Shown here piece by piece: positions 11,434-52,285 of a DNA stretch of 64,000 bases. The notes under the pieces are model-generated. The model saw nothing but the letters and a program-made list of their open reading frames with translations, did not search any database and was not told the DNA's origin. The stretch is from Maea johnstoni (lineage: Eukaryota; Annelida; Polychaeta; Spionida; Magelonidae): NCBI GenBank assembly GCA_963942565.1, contig OZ012696.1, positions 27,671,381-27,735,380 of the forward strand, in the 5' to 3' direction. The stretch's first letter is position 1, and every line of letters begins with the position of its first letter. The position numbers and the translations under genes were made by a program.

Positions 11434-11742
11434 AGCAGGGCGTCTGGGTGTCTTTTTGGACACCCAAGCCCTTAAAAAGCACCCCTCAGGACACCCAAAT
11501 CTTTTTGTGAGGAATTTCTTAAAATGTCAATCTTAAGCATATAATTGAATTTTTTATCATCTCCATATAATTCCAATGACAATGTATTTATAAGGATATT
11601 ATGCCTTATTTTGATGTATCTATACATCTTTATGGTTGAAATCAGAGGATATTGTTGTCCCCCTTCAAAACTTGGACGCCCAAAGATTTTACAATTGCCC
11701 ATTTTGGGCTCCCAGTTTCTAAATCCTGGCTAAGACCCTGTA
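11434..11742. mobile_element. Family C-like inverted-repeat element
   Basis: Starts 'ggtcttagccag' and ends 'tcctggctaagacc'. The interior has 'gacacccaa' and inverted 'ttgggctccc'-like blocks, diverged from the copies at 1706 and 2356. Confidence 0.55.
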
Positions 11743-11867
11743 CAGTGTTGCAGCTCATACATCTATCCATATGCACTTGTGGTAATGAGGGATTTCTTCC
11801 CATACCATTGTAGTATTTCAGTGGTTGCCCAGTATAATGGTATCCAACAAATCAGTGGACTTATTCC

Positions 11868-12224
11868 TGGGTTCGACATAAGTACTTGCCCGCTTGCCCC
11901 GGCAAGTGAGTTTTTGAAAAAAGGGCTTTTGGGCAAGTACATTTTAGCTTTCACTTGCCCGAATGGGCAAGCTGATTTTCTGAGCACTACACATTTTTTG
12001 ATTAGAAAAATGGTACAAAAACCCAGAAATATGCTAACAATTCAACACAATTTAAAAGATATTGGTTTTAAAATTCATTAAATCCATAAGAAATAATAAA
12101 TGCCATTCTAGCGTATGTTATAACTTTTTTCGAGCAAGCTAAAAATTATTTTGGGCAAGTAAGAATCATTAACCACTTGCCCGGCATGGTAAGTAAGTTC
12201 TGAAACTTATGTTGGTGCCTGTAT
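11868..12224. mobile_element. 'Cttgccc' inverted-repeat element
   Basis: Begins 'gggttcgacataagtacttg' and ends near 'gaaacttatgttggtgcc', with many 'cttgccc' and 'gggcaag' words. A reverse-orientation copy lies at 23801-24152. Confidence 0.65.
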
Positions 12225-12504
12225 TCTATAATTCAATTTAAGCCTTCTAGTATCTGAAAGCATTGAACATAAGTACCGCCTCACTTGCTCACTTAGATGT
12301 TAAAAAGATAACTTCCTGGCCCCCCAAAATTTGATCTGGTCATGTTTTTTTGTAGCACACTGGACCATTGTATTGTCATGAACTGCTTGCATCACTGGGG
12401 AGTGTGGTTTCATTCTCATTGTGGGTTGATCTAAGGTGTTGAAAGTGTTGGAAAACCTTACACACAAAAGGTGGATAGATTGGTAGTTGGTTATCTATGA
12501 TCAA

Positions 12505-13935
12505 TACAGGGTTCAACATTCGTCAGAATTCTTACTAGTTCAGTAGGGCTAGTAGCCCTTCATTTCCACAAGCCTACCAAAAGTTGCACTAGCCCTACCC
12601 AAAAAATTTAAAAGCATGACCGAAAATCTTTCACTACAATGAGATCTTAACAATCTCATTGGCTTCAGTGGTATTAAGCATACACAACTGTTGCTGCACT
12701 TCTTTTATTTCCACCATGAAACTACATGTATTTTTTGGCAGTACCTGTTAATATTATGACTTCCCCCACAGAGTAAGTCTTACTCATGCAGGGCTCAAAA
12801 TTAGGGGGTGCAGGTAGCCCAGGGCTCCCTTGAATTCCCTTGCGGCTCCCTCAAATGTCTGCAGGGAGCCCAAAGATGTACTGGACGTAAGCGGCGATTC
12901 GAAAGGGCCCGCCCTGTTATATAACTGAGAGGTTATCATTAGTTTAGGTTCCCGTCACTAGGGCTTCGGGTACACTACACGAAAAACAGTCCTACAAACT
13001 GCCTTGCAAACGGCCTGTTTTTGGCAGCGAGTTTATCTATGAAACAGAGCAGCCAAAAGTTATGCGTGACATTGATAGCGTGTATTATAACAAGTTATGG
13101 GAAAATTTTCGGTATATTTTCGCGCCCGTCTACTTACATTTTAGATGTCGCAATAACTGATGTCGCAATAAGTGAGTGGTTCTCTGCTCCACTTCTCTGG
13201 ACGCTTGGCTACACGCGTGTCTACGCCTGTCTAGTCCTAATGCTGAGAATATCTTTGAAATGGCCACAGCAATTGAGTTGGTCAAGTGGTTAGCACGCCT
13301 GACTTCGACGCAGACGACCCGGGTTCGATTCCCGATGGTGGAGCAGGAAAAGAAAATTTATTTTCTTGCTGCTTTCCAGTGCTTCGGAGGGCATTGTAAG
13401 CCGTCGGGCCAGTCGGCCCAGAGCCTCAGTAGCCCTTGTTTCTTGGAATTGATATACCGACTTAAAATAAAGATTACATTTACATTTACATTTATAAGTT
13501 CTTAAATCAGGGTATGTGTGCGTTATGGAATGTTCCATTGATATTGTGCATTTACATTGGCATACCTATCAACATTCAACACTCCAAAATCAGGAGATTT
13601 CAGGCGGTTTATTATTGCGGCTTGTTGTGATTTCGTTTTGTTTAGTTCCAAATCTGGCCACTAGGGGAGAGGTTAGTACTTGCGCTGTGTTGCGCTTAGC
13701 GCCACTAGCTTCATACAGCTTTACACTACATTCATCTCCATTCCTATCGCCTTGTATCGGACTTTCTCTGGTTTCTATACACACCGCCTTTAGGTAGCTT
13801 TCGAAGATGCAATTGGGCTCCCTGAAAAAAAAAGTAAATTTTGAGCCCTGTCATGTTTTATTCGCCCGCCCAGTTTGATGGCAACACATAGCCTGGGCTA
13901 GTGGGCTACCATGAATTTGGAACACTGGATAAAGC
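12505..13935. mobile_element. Nested stack of small elements
   Basis: An outer 'gggctag/ctagccc' element (from 'cagggttcaacattcg' to about 'ggaacactgg') is interrupted by a 'gggctcaaaatta...ttttgagccc' element (ends at about 12788 and 13850). That in turn is interrupted by about 0.9 kb that includes the tRNA-derived SINE at 13262-13499. The order of insertion follows from the nesting. Confidence 0.5.
13262..13499 (+). mobile_element. tRNA-derived SINE
   Basis: The head resembles a tRNA: A-box-like TGGTCAAGTGG near 13279 and B-box GGTTCGATTCC at 13322-13332, spaced as in polymerase III promoters. It is followed by a tRNA-unrelated body and a tail of repeated 'atttac' units (about 13475-13495). 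Which named SINE family it belongs to was not determined. Confidence 0.75.
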
Positions 13936-15054
13936 TATCCACAATTAAAAAAATGGTAAACAAATGCTACCAGGATCTTATCTCATTCATTTGCTGCATT
14001 ATCAAACCAATCAGTTCAAAATCAAGTGTAGTCATAGCTACGACCTATTTAATCATTACGCTCAAAACATGATGTAAACAGAATCTACATATAGCAGTTT
14101 TATCTCATTAAAAAAGAAAAACATAACCCATGCATGCCCTAACATGGACAGGTTTTCTTTTGCAAATACTTTCATACATCTTTTGTTTATTAGAAAATAC
14201 AGAAAAATGTTGATGATTTTTTTTGATTTAGTTAAATACTGGTTAAATTGGCAATTTTTTTGGTTATCAATTATTTATTATGAATATGTACATACCTAAA
14301 TGTTACTTCATGCTGACCTATGTATGAAGGGGTTAACTATATGTGGGTCAATAGTGATAACTCTTGAGAAATAAACAGAGGTTAAACGGATAAGGCAATT
14401 CTTACTATGTCAGTACTTCCAGTCATAACATCAGGCTAGTTGTATAGGTTTGGCAGCCCTATATGCATGTGTAAATAGAGGGTGGGAAAAACATACTTCA
14501 ATATTTGCAGTCACAATACCAGTTTCACCTTTTCTCTGATTTTGGCTAAAAAACAACCCCCTTCCCTTAAAACATTTAACTCATGTATGTTTCTTCTTAA
14601 GGACGCAGGAGTCACTCTTTATGATAATATTGAATACAAAGTAAATGGCCAATGGGTGATATATTGTATGAAATGATCATGTGAAGTAGGTGATTGTGGC
14701 AATACCAGCGCCTGGCCCAGTCAACAGCCAAAACCGAGCTTGTAATGCAAGGTTCTGGCTACTGACCTACCTCCTGTGATCAATTCCCATTATATCACAA
14801 GGCTTACAAACATGTTTATTTTCAAGTTCTTTGTTTTAAATGAAGATCTTTAGAAACTAAACTTAGCATGAGCAGATTGTTGCAACACTCTGGATGGTGC
14901 AACAATCAGAATGTCATATAACAATAGGATTTACTCTTGTTGGAAGCATATGTGATGCTCCAATTGTTGAGGGAGGAGGTTATTGTGCTATATCATATCA
15001 CATCTTCCCATGGCTACCACCTCAGCCACAAAAAAATCATAGAATCTGCAATTA

Positions 15055-15421
15055 CTGTATACCGTGTTAAGATTGTGCATATAAAATAATACGCTCGGCA
15101 GACAACTGCCTTTGATGCGCAGTTTAATTATTGCACACTGATTACCTCCATATCTGTGACAACAGCTAAAGCTGTGTGGGAGGGGGGGGGGGGGGGGGGG
15201 GGGCAATGGGTATGCGATCTACCAACATATTGGGAAGGGTAGAGTTGTAACTTCCCACCAAGGGTCTTAGTGTTGAAAGACAAGCTATCATGTCAGCATA
15301 ATGAACAAGTAAAGATATATCGAATATCCTGAATAATGATGCGCAGTTAAATTAATGCGGACTCCATGGGTGCGCAAAGTACGCATTAATTAAACTGTCG
15401 CAATATTAACACGGTATACAT
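15055..15421. mobile_element. Inverted-repeat element with 'tgtataccgtgtta' ends
   Basis: Left 'tgtataccgtgttaagattg' and right 'caatattaacacggtataca' are inverted copies with a mismatch. The inner words 'gcgcagttta' and 'taaactg' are also paired. It contains a G22 run at 15182-15203 and ends next to the PAN2 exon 1 echoes. Confidence 0.6.
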
Positions 15422-15438
15422 TATATATTTTCTTGCAG

Positions 15439-15688
15439 TTTTACAGTCGTTACCCTTGTTTGGGACGAAAACGATGCCGCCGCCCAATGGCATGTATACC
15501 TAATCCCTAATCTAGAAGCCTGGTGTTTTTGTTCTGTCTTTAATAATACATGTATGTCTATTTTCTTTCAGTTTTACAGTCGTTTCCCTAGTTTGGGAAG
15601 CATGGAGTTTACAGCGATGTTTCTGACCCAATGACTGCGTTGAGTGTTTGATCTCAGTTTTAATACCTGTATGCATATTTTCTTTCAG
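15439..15688 (+). pseudogene. Two upstream partial echoes of PAN2 exon 1
   Basis: Copies begin at 15439 and 15572, each just after a pyrimidine-rich acceptor, and share 'ttttacagtcgt' with the real exon start at 15689. The second contains an ATG in the authentic context but its frame closes after ten codons. The first contains only the second in-frame Met region (ATGCCGCCGCCC) and closes after nine. Spacing is 133 and 117 bases. Confidence 0.8.
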
Positions 15689-15718
15689 TTTTACAGTCGT
15701 TTCCCTTGTTTGGGAAGC

Positions 15719-44273
<28,555 letters not shown>

Positions 44274-44960
44274 TTCTCTTCTCGGCCACCAGGGGGACCA
44301 AGAAAGGCAGCAGCAGCAGCAGCAGGTTTAATACGTTGACCGGACGATGATAGGTCGTCCGGGAAGCTAACACTATTATTGGAATTCCTCATCAAGAGTT
44401 TACTTTATGGGATGTTTACTACTACTACTAGATCACATTTTGACACATATCTTTTTGATAGTGTGTAGAAGACAGTTTTCCACTTTGATTATGTACATGG
44501 AGAAAATGTTGGAAATTCCCATAGTCTCCTAGCCATCTTGATAGTGCATATATAGGGTGTACTCTTCAACTATATAACAAGAAGGGAATTTACAACTATG
44601 TACAAGAAGGGAATTTACACATATAATATCTTCTTATGATTTCTTGATAGTGCTTTGGTAGTACTATTTGTAAACTTCATGTAAGTAAAAAATAAGGAGT
44701 TGATTATTTCCCTGTATAACTTAACAGTCTTGATTGTGTATAGGAAGCAATTCCATCTGAGGAATGAACTTGGAAAGAATGTCGATAGATCATATTTTCT
44801 CTGTAGAACTTGATGATAATATGTTTGTAGGACGCTCACCTCTAAGTATGTTGGTGGGAGGATTTCCCTGTGTATCTCCTTGCTGCCTTGATATAGCTAA
44901 TAGGAAATCGTATTCCTTGTCGTCAGGAATGTACATGGAGAATAAATCACTAGATAATAA
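44274..44960 (+). other. PAN2: PAN2 3' UTR (proximal)
   Basis: No further exon follows the stop. A candidate AATAAA lies at 44941-44946; others include AATAAA near 49399 and a well-formed 'tatggaataaagaagtcttt' near 50312. Which is used cannot be told from sequence. Confidence 0.45.
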
Positions 44961-45170
44961 TATTATATTTTTCTTGTGCGGTGGACACCACTGATTGTAA
45001 CTTTCTGGTTTGTAGAACCAGTAGCATTTTTATGAATTTCACATAAAAATACAATGGCTACTGAGCAAGATTTCTTAGACTGTTTGTATGACCTTTTTCA
45101 CTACTTATCCCATCTAACTCCTGTAGGGTATCGTGTTTGCTCTAGCAAGTGTATGATGTAGACAAGGAAC

Positions 45171-45382
45171 TAAACCCTTCCAATGCTGAGGTTACTTTAT
45201 CTGAAGCACAGAAAAAGCAAAAAATTATGAAAATCACCTTAACCCTGTCATGTTGGTATTCATTGGAAAGCTCTCGCCGAGCACTATCAGATGAGTACCC
45301 ATTTGCCATGGATTTGGTGATTTCTCAGCTTTTTGTCATTTTTTCATGCTGACGAAATTAGAAGCCAGCAGCTAAAGTGTTA
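45171..45382. mobile_element. Family A MITE
   Basis: From 'aacccttccaatgctgaggt' to 'agccagcagctaaagtgttaa'. Confidence 0.75.
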
Positions 45383-45689
45383 AGAGATGACTCTTAATGC
45401 ATAGAAATCAAAGGTTTCTTTGCTACTGGGACCGGGTCACTGCCATTTCTTTTCTCGTAAGATTTGCTGTGGGTGCTTTTGTCACACTCGTAAATGTCTC
45501 AGTAAAGATATGGAATTGAAGAGATGAGTTTCAAGCTCTGCAATCTAAGTTATCTTTGGTTGGGGTAGAAATCATTGGATAGTCGACTTTCTCTCATCCC
45601 GATTGATCTCGCTGAAGGTGCTGTTGTTTCTGGTAAATGTCTAAATAAATATATCGAATGGGAGAGAAGATGAGTTTCGAACTGCAAAA

Positions 45690-45833
45690 TTAAAGATTTC
45701 CATGCAGCTGATATTAATCAAGGGATTATCAGCATCTTTTCTGACTAACTTCACTTCAATCTCCTGCATAAATTTTTCTGAAAAAAAAGTCGCAGATTTT
45801 ACAAAAATGGTCACATAGATTTGAATGGGTTAA
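45690..45833. mobile_element. Family B MITE remnant
   Basis: The right end 'gatttgaatgggttaa' is clear and the left is decayed. Confidence 0.4.
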
Positions 45834-46691
45834 GACGGACATTAATGGTATGGTTATAGAAGATGAGAGGAATTGACGTTTGTTTGTAGAAGGAAGGGGT
45901 TATTCTGTAAATGATCCATGACCGAAACACCCTGACTTTTGGTGTGAAGAAGGGATATAATTTTTTCAGCCCTTCTTTCAGTTTCAACGATTCAGCACAG
46001 CTTCTAGTTTTTGTGAGTTCCTCCACCACGCTTGGTTTGTTAGTTCGTAGAGTCACACAGTATTTAAAAGGGTACTCTTACTACTGGTTTACTTCAAATA
46101 TCTTCAATTTTGTGAATGTTTCTAGTGTTATTCTATTTTCATAAAAATACTAAATATGTATATTGTTGTATTCACTTTTCTCTGAGATTGCTGTTCAACT
46201 GTATTACTTTGACACCTAAGATGACTTGTGTGTATGATTTATGAAGGATTATCATTAATTGGCGAGTTAAACTCAGTCATGCCATAGCTCCCGAAAATTA
46301 CTTGACTATTTTGATAAAATGTTTTTGAATAATTCTTATTTAGGATAATATTTGCATGAGGAGTTTTGATCAAATTCTCAACACCTTTCTCAGAAATATG
46401 TACTTCGTAAAGCTGTCCTGGGGAGCCTGTTGAGAAGATGTGTACCGGGCTGGTGCGAGTGTATAAGTGAGGTGAATCCTAACTCACTAGCCCTAAGAGA
46501 CCCAGGGACCCTGAATTTGATTGGTTCCTGGAAGTCACATGACCCAGCCCAGCCCCTGCTGGGGGCTGGGGCCATACAACCCAGCTGTGGTAAGTTGCTG
46601 TGGCAGGAAGTGTAGGGTGACAGTGAGGCTACCAACCCAGCTTTAAACTATATTTGCTAACAAATCCTAACCTAAACTACTGCACAGCAGG

Positions 46692-46905
46692 GTTAACCCT
46701 TTCAATGCTGAGACTACTTATGTCTAAGGCACAAGAACTCAAAAATCTTTGAAAATCATCTAAACCCTATCATCTTGGTATTCATTGGAAAGCTCTCATC
46801 GAGTACTCTCTGATGAGTACCCATTTGCAAGGGTTTCGGTCATTTTTCAGCTTTTTTCACATTATTTTGTATTGATTAAATCAGCCACCAGCAGCATAAG
46901 GGTTA
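46692..46905. mobile_element. Family A MITE
   Basis: TTAACCCTTTCAATGCTG to 'ccagcagcataagggttaa'; full length with inverted TTAACCCTT ends. Confidence 0.82.
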
Positions 46906-47089
46906 ATGAAAGGGGATGTGATGGGAGTCATGAGACCAAAGGATGTTTTCTGTTTACTGAGCAGCATATGAAAATGTACAGACTATCTTGAATATATCTT
47001 CATGAATAAGGAGAAATATTAATCAAATATTTAACAACTTCTTATGTGATTTTTTTCTTTAACCTAAAGCTACAGGCATGAATGTCTTA

Positions 47090-47291
47090 ATTAACCCTTA
47101 AATGTTCAGAGCATTAAAAACAAATTAAAAGCAATTTTTTATGAAGCATATTCTTCGCAATCAGTTGAAGGAGAGATGCATATCGAGTTTCAATCAAGAT
47201 TTCCCCTATTTTTGAAAATAATCTCTCCCAAAAATTTTCCCTCCGAAATCAGCAATCGTTTTTTGCCCATGACAGGTATGAAGCGTTTAAG
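47090..47291. mobile_element. Family B MITE, decayed
   Basis: From 'ttaacccttaaatgttcaga' to 'caggtatgaagcgtttaa'. Confidence 0.5.
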
Positions 47292-47409
47292 AAATAATAA
47301 CATGGTTTTTATTGTGATATGGTACTCCATTCTACTGTAAGATCTATTGCAGTCACCCTGCTAGCTAGGGTTAGTTTTGGCAGTTGTGGTTCGAACCGGG
47401 CATGTGATC

Positions 47410-48190
47410 TGGTTCGAACCAAAGTCGTCTTGGCGAGCTGGTTCTGGTTAGTCACATGGTTTGCGACGTTTCTGGTTTGAACAAGGCTCGCCAAAACAAG
47501 CCTCTGATGTCAACCTGGTTCTGGTTAGTTGTGTGGTTTTGACGTTTCTTGTTTGAACTAGGCTCGCCAAAACAAGCCTCTGATGTCAACCTGGTTCTGG
47601 TTAGTTGTGTGGTTTTGACGTTTCTTGTTTGAACTAGGCTCGCCAAAACAAGCCCCTGATGTCAACCTGGTTCTGGTTAGTTGTGTTGTTTTGACGTTTC
47701 TGTTTTGAACAAGGCTCGCCAAAACAAGCCTCTGATGTCAACCTGGTTCTGGTTAGTTGTGTGGTTTTGACGTTTCTTGTTCGAACAAGGCTCGCCAAAA
47801 CAAGCCTCTGATGTCAACCTGGTTCTGGTTAGTTGTGTGGTTTTGACGTTTCTTGTTCGAACAAGGCTCGCCAAAACAAGCCCCTGATGTCAACCTGGTT
47901 CTGGTTAGTTGTGTGGTTTTGATGTTTCTTGTTCGAACAAGGCTCGCCAAAACAAGCCTCTGATGTCAACCTGGTTCTGGTTGACGTTTTTTGTTCGAAC
48001 AAGGCTCGCCAAAACAAGCCTCTGATGTCAACCTGGTTCTGGTTAGTTGTGTGGTTTTGACGTTTCTTGTTCGAACAAGGCTCGCCAAAACAAGCCTCTG
48101 ATGTCAACCTGGTTCTGGTTAGTTGTGTGGTTTTGACGTTTCTTGTTCGAACAAGGCTCGCCAAAACAAGCCCCTGATGTCGACCTGACC
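47410..48190. repeat. 76-bp minisatellite, about ten copies
   Basis: Unit includes 'aaggctcgccaaaacaagcc' and 'tcaacctggttctggttagt'. 'ggctcg' recurs at about 47485, 47562, 47638, 47713, 47789, 47865, 47941, 48003, 48079 and 48155; one unit is about 14 bases short. Open minus-strand frames in it are by-products. Confidence 0.95.
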
Positions 48191-48639
48191 AGGGCATGTG
48201 AGAAAGTTGCCAGCACCTTTAGGTATACAGTAAATTTCCCCTTTTTGACAGCAACATGACAGTCAAGTGTAAATTAATTAAAATCTACTTATAATCAATC
48301 TCCCTATAACCCGTTTTGCCCATATGCTGCTTAGTGCAATTGTAAATATTTTGTATAAGGAGTATTTTTGTGAAAAATAGTTGAAAGCTGTATATTAGCC
48401 CAAAGGAAACAGCTTCGTATCAATATCTTTTGTAAAATTTCTTTAGTTTGTAACTGATTATCAAAGCTGTCAGCCCACTTGGCCACTCTGGGGATGAACA
48501 GGTTAAGGATTCATTGTTGCAAAATGTGATTGTTTTCGTGAGGTCTCACATTCAGGTTTTCATGTTTCACTTGTAAAATTGTTCAGTCAGGATGGATATA
48601 TGACTTGTTCACAAGAAACCTTACAGTCTGACTCAAAAA

Positions 48640-49270
48640 GCACCATTAATCCCTTGTTTGCCTAAGGGTGTAAATGAATCCATTGTTAATCACAAGGTGC
48701 ACAGTAAATCTGCTGTTAATTTCAAGGTGCACAGTAAATCTGCTGTTCATCTCAATGTACAAGTTAATCCCTTGTTAATCTCAAGGCGTACGATAAATCC
48801 CATGTTAATCTCGCGTTGCAAGTAAATCCCATATTACTCTCAAGGTGTAAGTAAATCCCTAGTTGATCTCAAGGTGCGCAGTGAATCCGCTGTTAATCTC
48901 AAGGTGCAAATAAATCCCTTGTTAATCTCGAGGTGAACAGTTAATCCAAAGTTAAACTCAAAACGTAAGTAAAACTCATGTTTATCTCAAGGTGCGCACA
49001 GTAAATCTAATCTTAATCTCAAGGTGTAAGTAAATCCATTGTTAATCTTAGGGTGTAAGTAAATCAAATGTTAATCTTAAGGTGTAAGTAAATCCCTTGT
49101 TAATCTCTATGTTCGCAGTGAATCTGCTGTCTATCTCAAAGTGAAAGTAAATCCCATGTTGATCCCAAGGTGTAAGTAAATCCCTTATTAACCTCACCGT
49201 GTATACTAATCCACAGTTAATCTGAAAGAGTAAATCGAATCCCTCGTCAATTTCAAGATTGATTTCATTT
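48640..49270. repeat. Degenerate minisatellite of about 30 bp, roughly 20 copies
   Basis: Units follow the pattern 'agtaaatcccttgttaatct' then 'caaggtgc', with much variation. Confidence 0.85.
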
Positions 49271-49515
49271 ATTTCAAGGTATACAATGATTTAGATGACC
49301 TTGACCTTCAAATGACCTTGACCCTTGTTTTCAGTCGAATTCATATGTTTTTGTCAGTCATTAAATGTATGCTAGGTGCTAATTTGGAATGCAGTTTAAT
49401 AAAAGCCTTGCAGGTTTATTATTTTCGTTTCTGATTGACTGAATGTTAATGTACATAAGGGCCAAGAACACCTAGGTGCTTAAACAAGGGGTTTATCAAA
49501 ACTCTTAAGAAGTGG

Positions 49516-49737
49516 AACACCCTTCACAGTCATGATATCAAATATTTCCCATTATGTTCAATGGTGTGCATTTTCGCAGTCATGATATCATTAAAGATTT
49601 CCCATTATTTTCAATAGTTTGCATTTTTGCAGTCATGATATCATTAAAGATTTCCCATTATTTTCAATAGTTATCATTTTTGCAGTCATGATATCGTTAA
49701 ATATTTCCCATTATTTTCAATAGTATGCAATTTTATG
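49516..49737. repeat. Tandem repeat of about 55-60 bp, four copies
   Basis: Unit 'gcagtcatgatatcattaaa' followed by 'gatttcccattattttcaat' (variants). Confidence 0.88.
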
Positions 49738-49910
49738 CAATCAATTTTCACAGTACTCAAAGTAACTTCCAAGGAGGCTTGATTCATCCGAGTACTGCAG
49801 AGGGTCTAGTGGGGATTCAGATGTTTGATCAAACCTCCTTCACGATTTAAAGATTCCTTTTGTCAATATTGCTTTTCCATCTTTTTCTCTGGAAACGAAA
49901 TCCCTCTTCT

Positions 49911-50120
49911 TAACCCTTCCAATGCTGAGGCTATTTTCGTTCTAAGTGCAAGGATGCAACATTTTTGAAAATCATCTAAACCCTGTCATGTTGGTATTCA
50001 TTGGAAAGCCCTCGCCGAGTACTTTCAGATGAGTACCCATTTACCAGGGTTTCGGTCATTTTTCAGGTTTTTTGCATCATTTTGTACAACCAAAATTAGA
50101 AACCAGCAGCATAAGGGTTA
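49911..50120. mobile_element. Family A MITE
   Basis: TTAACCCTTCCAATGCTG to 'accagcagcataagggttaa'; one of the best full-length copies. Confidence 0.85.
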
Positions 50121-50339
50121 AGTACCCCCTCTCATGTGCAAATCCTACATCCACACGTGCACTTCAGGGAAGCAGTGCAGGACAGCTGAGTTTTGGTTAG
50201 GAAACTAGGCTTAGAATTTATTTCTGAGGTTGTTATTTTCTCCGCCAGGTTTCTCTTACGCCTGTGCTGCCCTCTCTGAGATGATGATCATGTCAAATAT
50301 GTTGTACAGTTATGGAATAAAGAAGTCTTTGTAAAGTGA

Positions 50340-51000
50340 TACTAGATCTAGTATTTGTGTTTTTTCAAATGAATGACTGGGGTAAACAGTCCATCAGGTG
50401 ATGTGGTGTGGGCCCCTCCATCAAGATTTTCAATCGAATACATTAAGTTCCATCGGGGTGGTGGAACGTAGTTGACGTTCTAATTCTAATCGTATTTCTA
50501 ATGATTCCTTGGAGTCTAGGTCTTTTTTGCCAAATTGTAATATGTGTAATTTCAAGTTCCCTATACCGTTGTGGTCCTCCATATTAAAGTGTCCATTCAT
50601 CCGTAAAATTTTGCTCTCAAATCCAAAACCCCTATTTTGTTATTTGTTTTTTCAAATGTTCATAAGGTGTTGATAATGGTACTCGGTAAGATACCAAGTA
50701 CTGATATCAAATTGAGAAAAGCATTTTGTATAAAATCTCTAATACTGATACTGCTTATTGATAGGATACTTTTTGAAGTTGGTCGTGCTGGATTTAACAA
50801 AAATAGCGACGTATGCAGTATCCTAAAGATTAACTGGATATAAGTCCTCGATAAGGGCATATCTATACCATATCTCATCACAAAAATCTTAATGATTGCA
50901 ATCTCTAATGCTTTCCTACAGCTCAAAGCGTATTCCAGAGATCAACATATCTCTTCAAACTGCCTTTCAGTGGCAGGCACTTTGACATCAGTTATACCTT
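50340..51000. other. Intergenic DNA, nothing recognised
   Basis: AT-rich sequence downstream of the candidate poly(A) site. Overlapping short ORFs on both strands match nothing known. Confidence 0.5.
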
Positions 51001-51290
51001 GGATGAAGAAAAGAATGGATATGTAGCGAGAGACCAATTACTATACGCCCTATAATTCCGTGCTGGACTCATGCCAGGAGTACCAGGTAAGCCATCAGCG
51101 AGAGGTCACGTTGGAACAAGGGCCAATCAGGGCTCTCGCATCGATTACATTATTGAGAAACCTTATCTCCACCACCAGCTGGGGGTGCCCAGAGCACCTA
51201 TTTTTGGCCTATTAGCGGCTATTAGTTGACACAGGTTCATGTTCAGGTTGACCGGCTGGTTTCGAATCCACTTGTGTTTGGTCATCTAAG
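51000..51290. repeat. Interspersed repeat H, copy 2
   Basis: Close to 38485-38770, e.g. 'gcgagagaccaattactata' and 'accttatctccaccaccagc'. Confidence 0.75.
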
Positions 51291-51329
51291 GTTCTACCTT
51301 GCCTGACCAAGACGCGTACAGTGTTTATT

Positions 51330-51625
51330 TATATCTTGGATGAAGAAAAGAATGGACATGTAGCGAGAGACCAATTACTATATACCGTATAGTGAAGAGC
51401 TGGACTCATACCAAGAGTCACAGATCTGGCATCAGCGTGAGGTCACGAGGGAATAAGAACCAATTATGGCTCTCGCATCGATTACATTACAGAGAAACCT
51501 AATCTCCACCATCAGTTGGGAATGCGCAGATCACCAATTTTGGGCTATTAGTTGACCCTGGTTGAGGCTAGTTTGTTCAGGTTGACCGGCTGGTTTAAAA
51601 ATCCACTTGTGTTTGGTCATCACAG
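51330..51625. repeat. Interspersed repeat H, copy 3
   Basis: Same order of blocks as copy 2, more diverged, 330 bases downstream of it. Confidence 0.72.
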
Positions 51626-51993
51626 TTATATATGTCTCTCGGATTTGATTCTATTTATGAAATTGATTAAAGTTTTACCAATGGTTACCGCTTCCGTCAC
51701 CATTAGCAACTGGTTAGTTATGATTTAGCATCCATCAATATGGCATAATATTGCAATAAACGAATCAAAATTTGAAATTCACATTAATAAAGGCCACACT
51801 ATTTCATATTCTAACTGATTGATACACATTCGAGCATGAAGTGCAAGGTAAGTGTACAACTTTTATATTATTGTTCAATGATTTTCATCGAAATCTATGA
51901 CAATTAAGAAATAAAGATCCCGTTGCACAAGTGTGCACTTTGAGATTGAAAGGAAAGTGCAAGGTTAGGATTGGGTTCGAGGAATACACCGAG

Positions 51994-52075
51994 CCGCCTC
52001 TATGGCCGAGTGGTCCAACGCATATATAACGCACCCGTTGCTCTTGTGTTTGAGGTTGGAATTCAACTTCAGGTG
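51994..52075 (+). repeat. tRNA-like remnant (Leu/Ser type)
   Basis: A-box-like 'tggccgagtggtc' and a B-box-like 'ggttggaattc' 45 bases on. The sequence cannot form a sound tRNA cloverleaf that I can draw, so a SINE head or decayed tRNA is likely. Confidence 0.4.
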
Positions 52076-52139
52076 GTAGAAAGTTAACTATGGCTTGAGG
52101 TAACTACTTTGTTTTCCAGTTTTCCCCACCAGCACGCAA

Positions 52140-52142
<3 letters not shown>

Positions 52143-52202
<60 letters not shown>

Positions 52203-52209
52203 GTGTGTA

Positions 52210-52282
<73 letters not shown>
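52143..52282. repeat. GA microsatellite with an internal GT block
   Basis: GA array interrupted at about 52201-52227 by GT units. Confidence 0.97.

Positions 52283-52285
<3 letters not shown>

Noticed and set aside
13262-13340. Functional tRNA gene at the SINE head
   Set aside because: The tRNA-like part continues into a SINE body with an 'atttac' tail, so it is a retroposon head.
47309-48197. Minus-strand repeat protein in the 76-bp minisatellite
   Set aside because: The unit is not a multiple of three, so successive frames shift; no coherent protein repeat results.
51994-52075. Functional tRNA gene
   Set aside because: Only A- and B-box-like words are present; stems do not pair well and no terminator fits.
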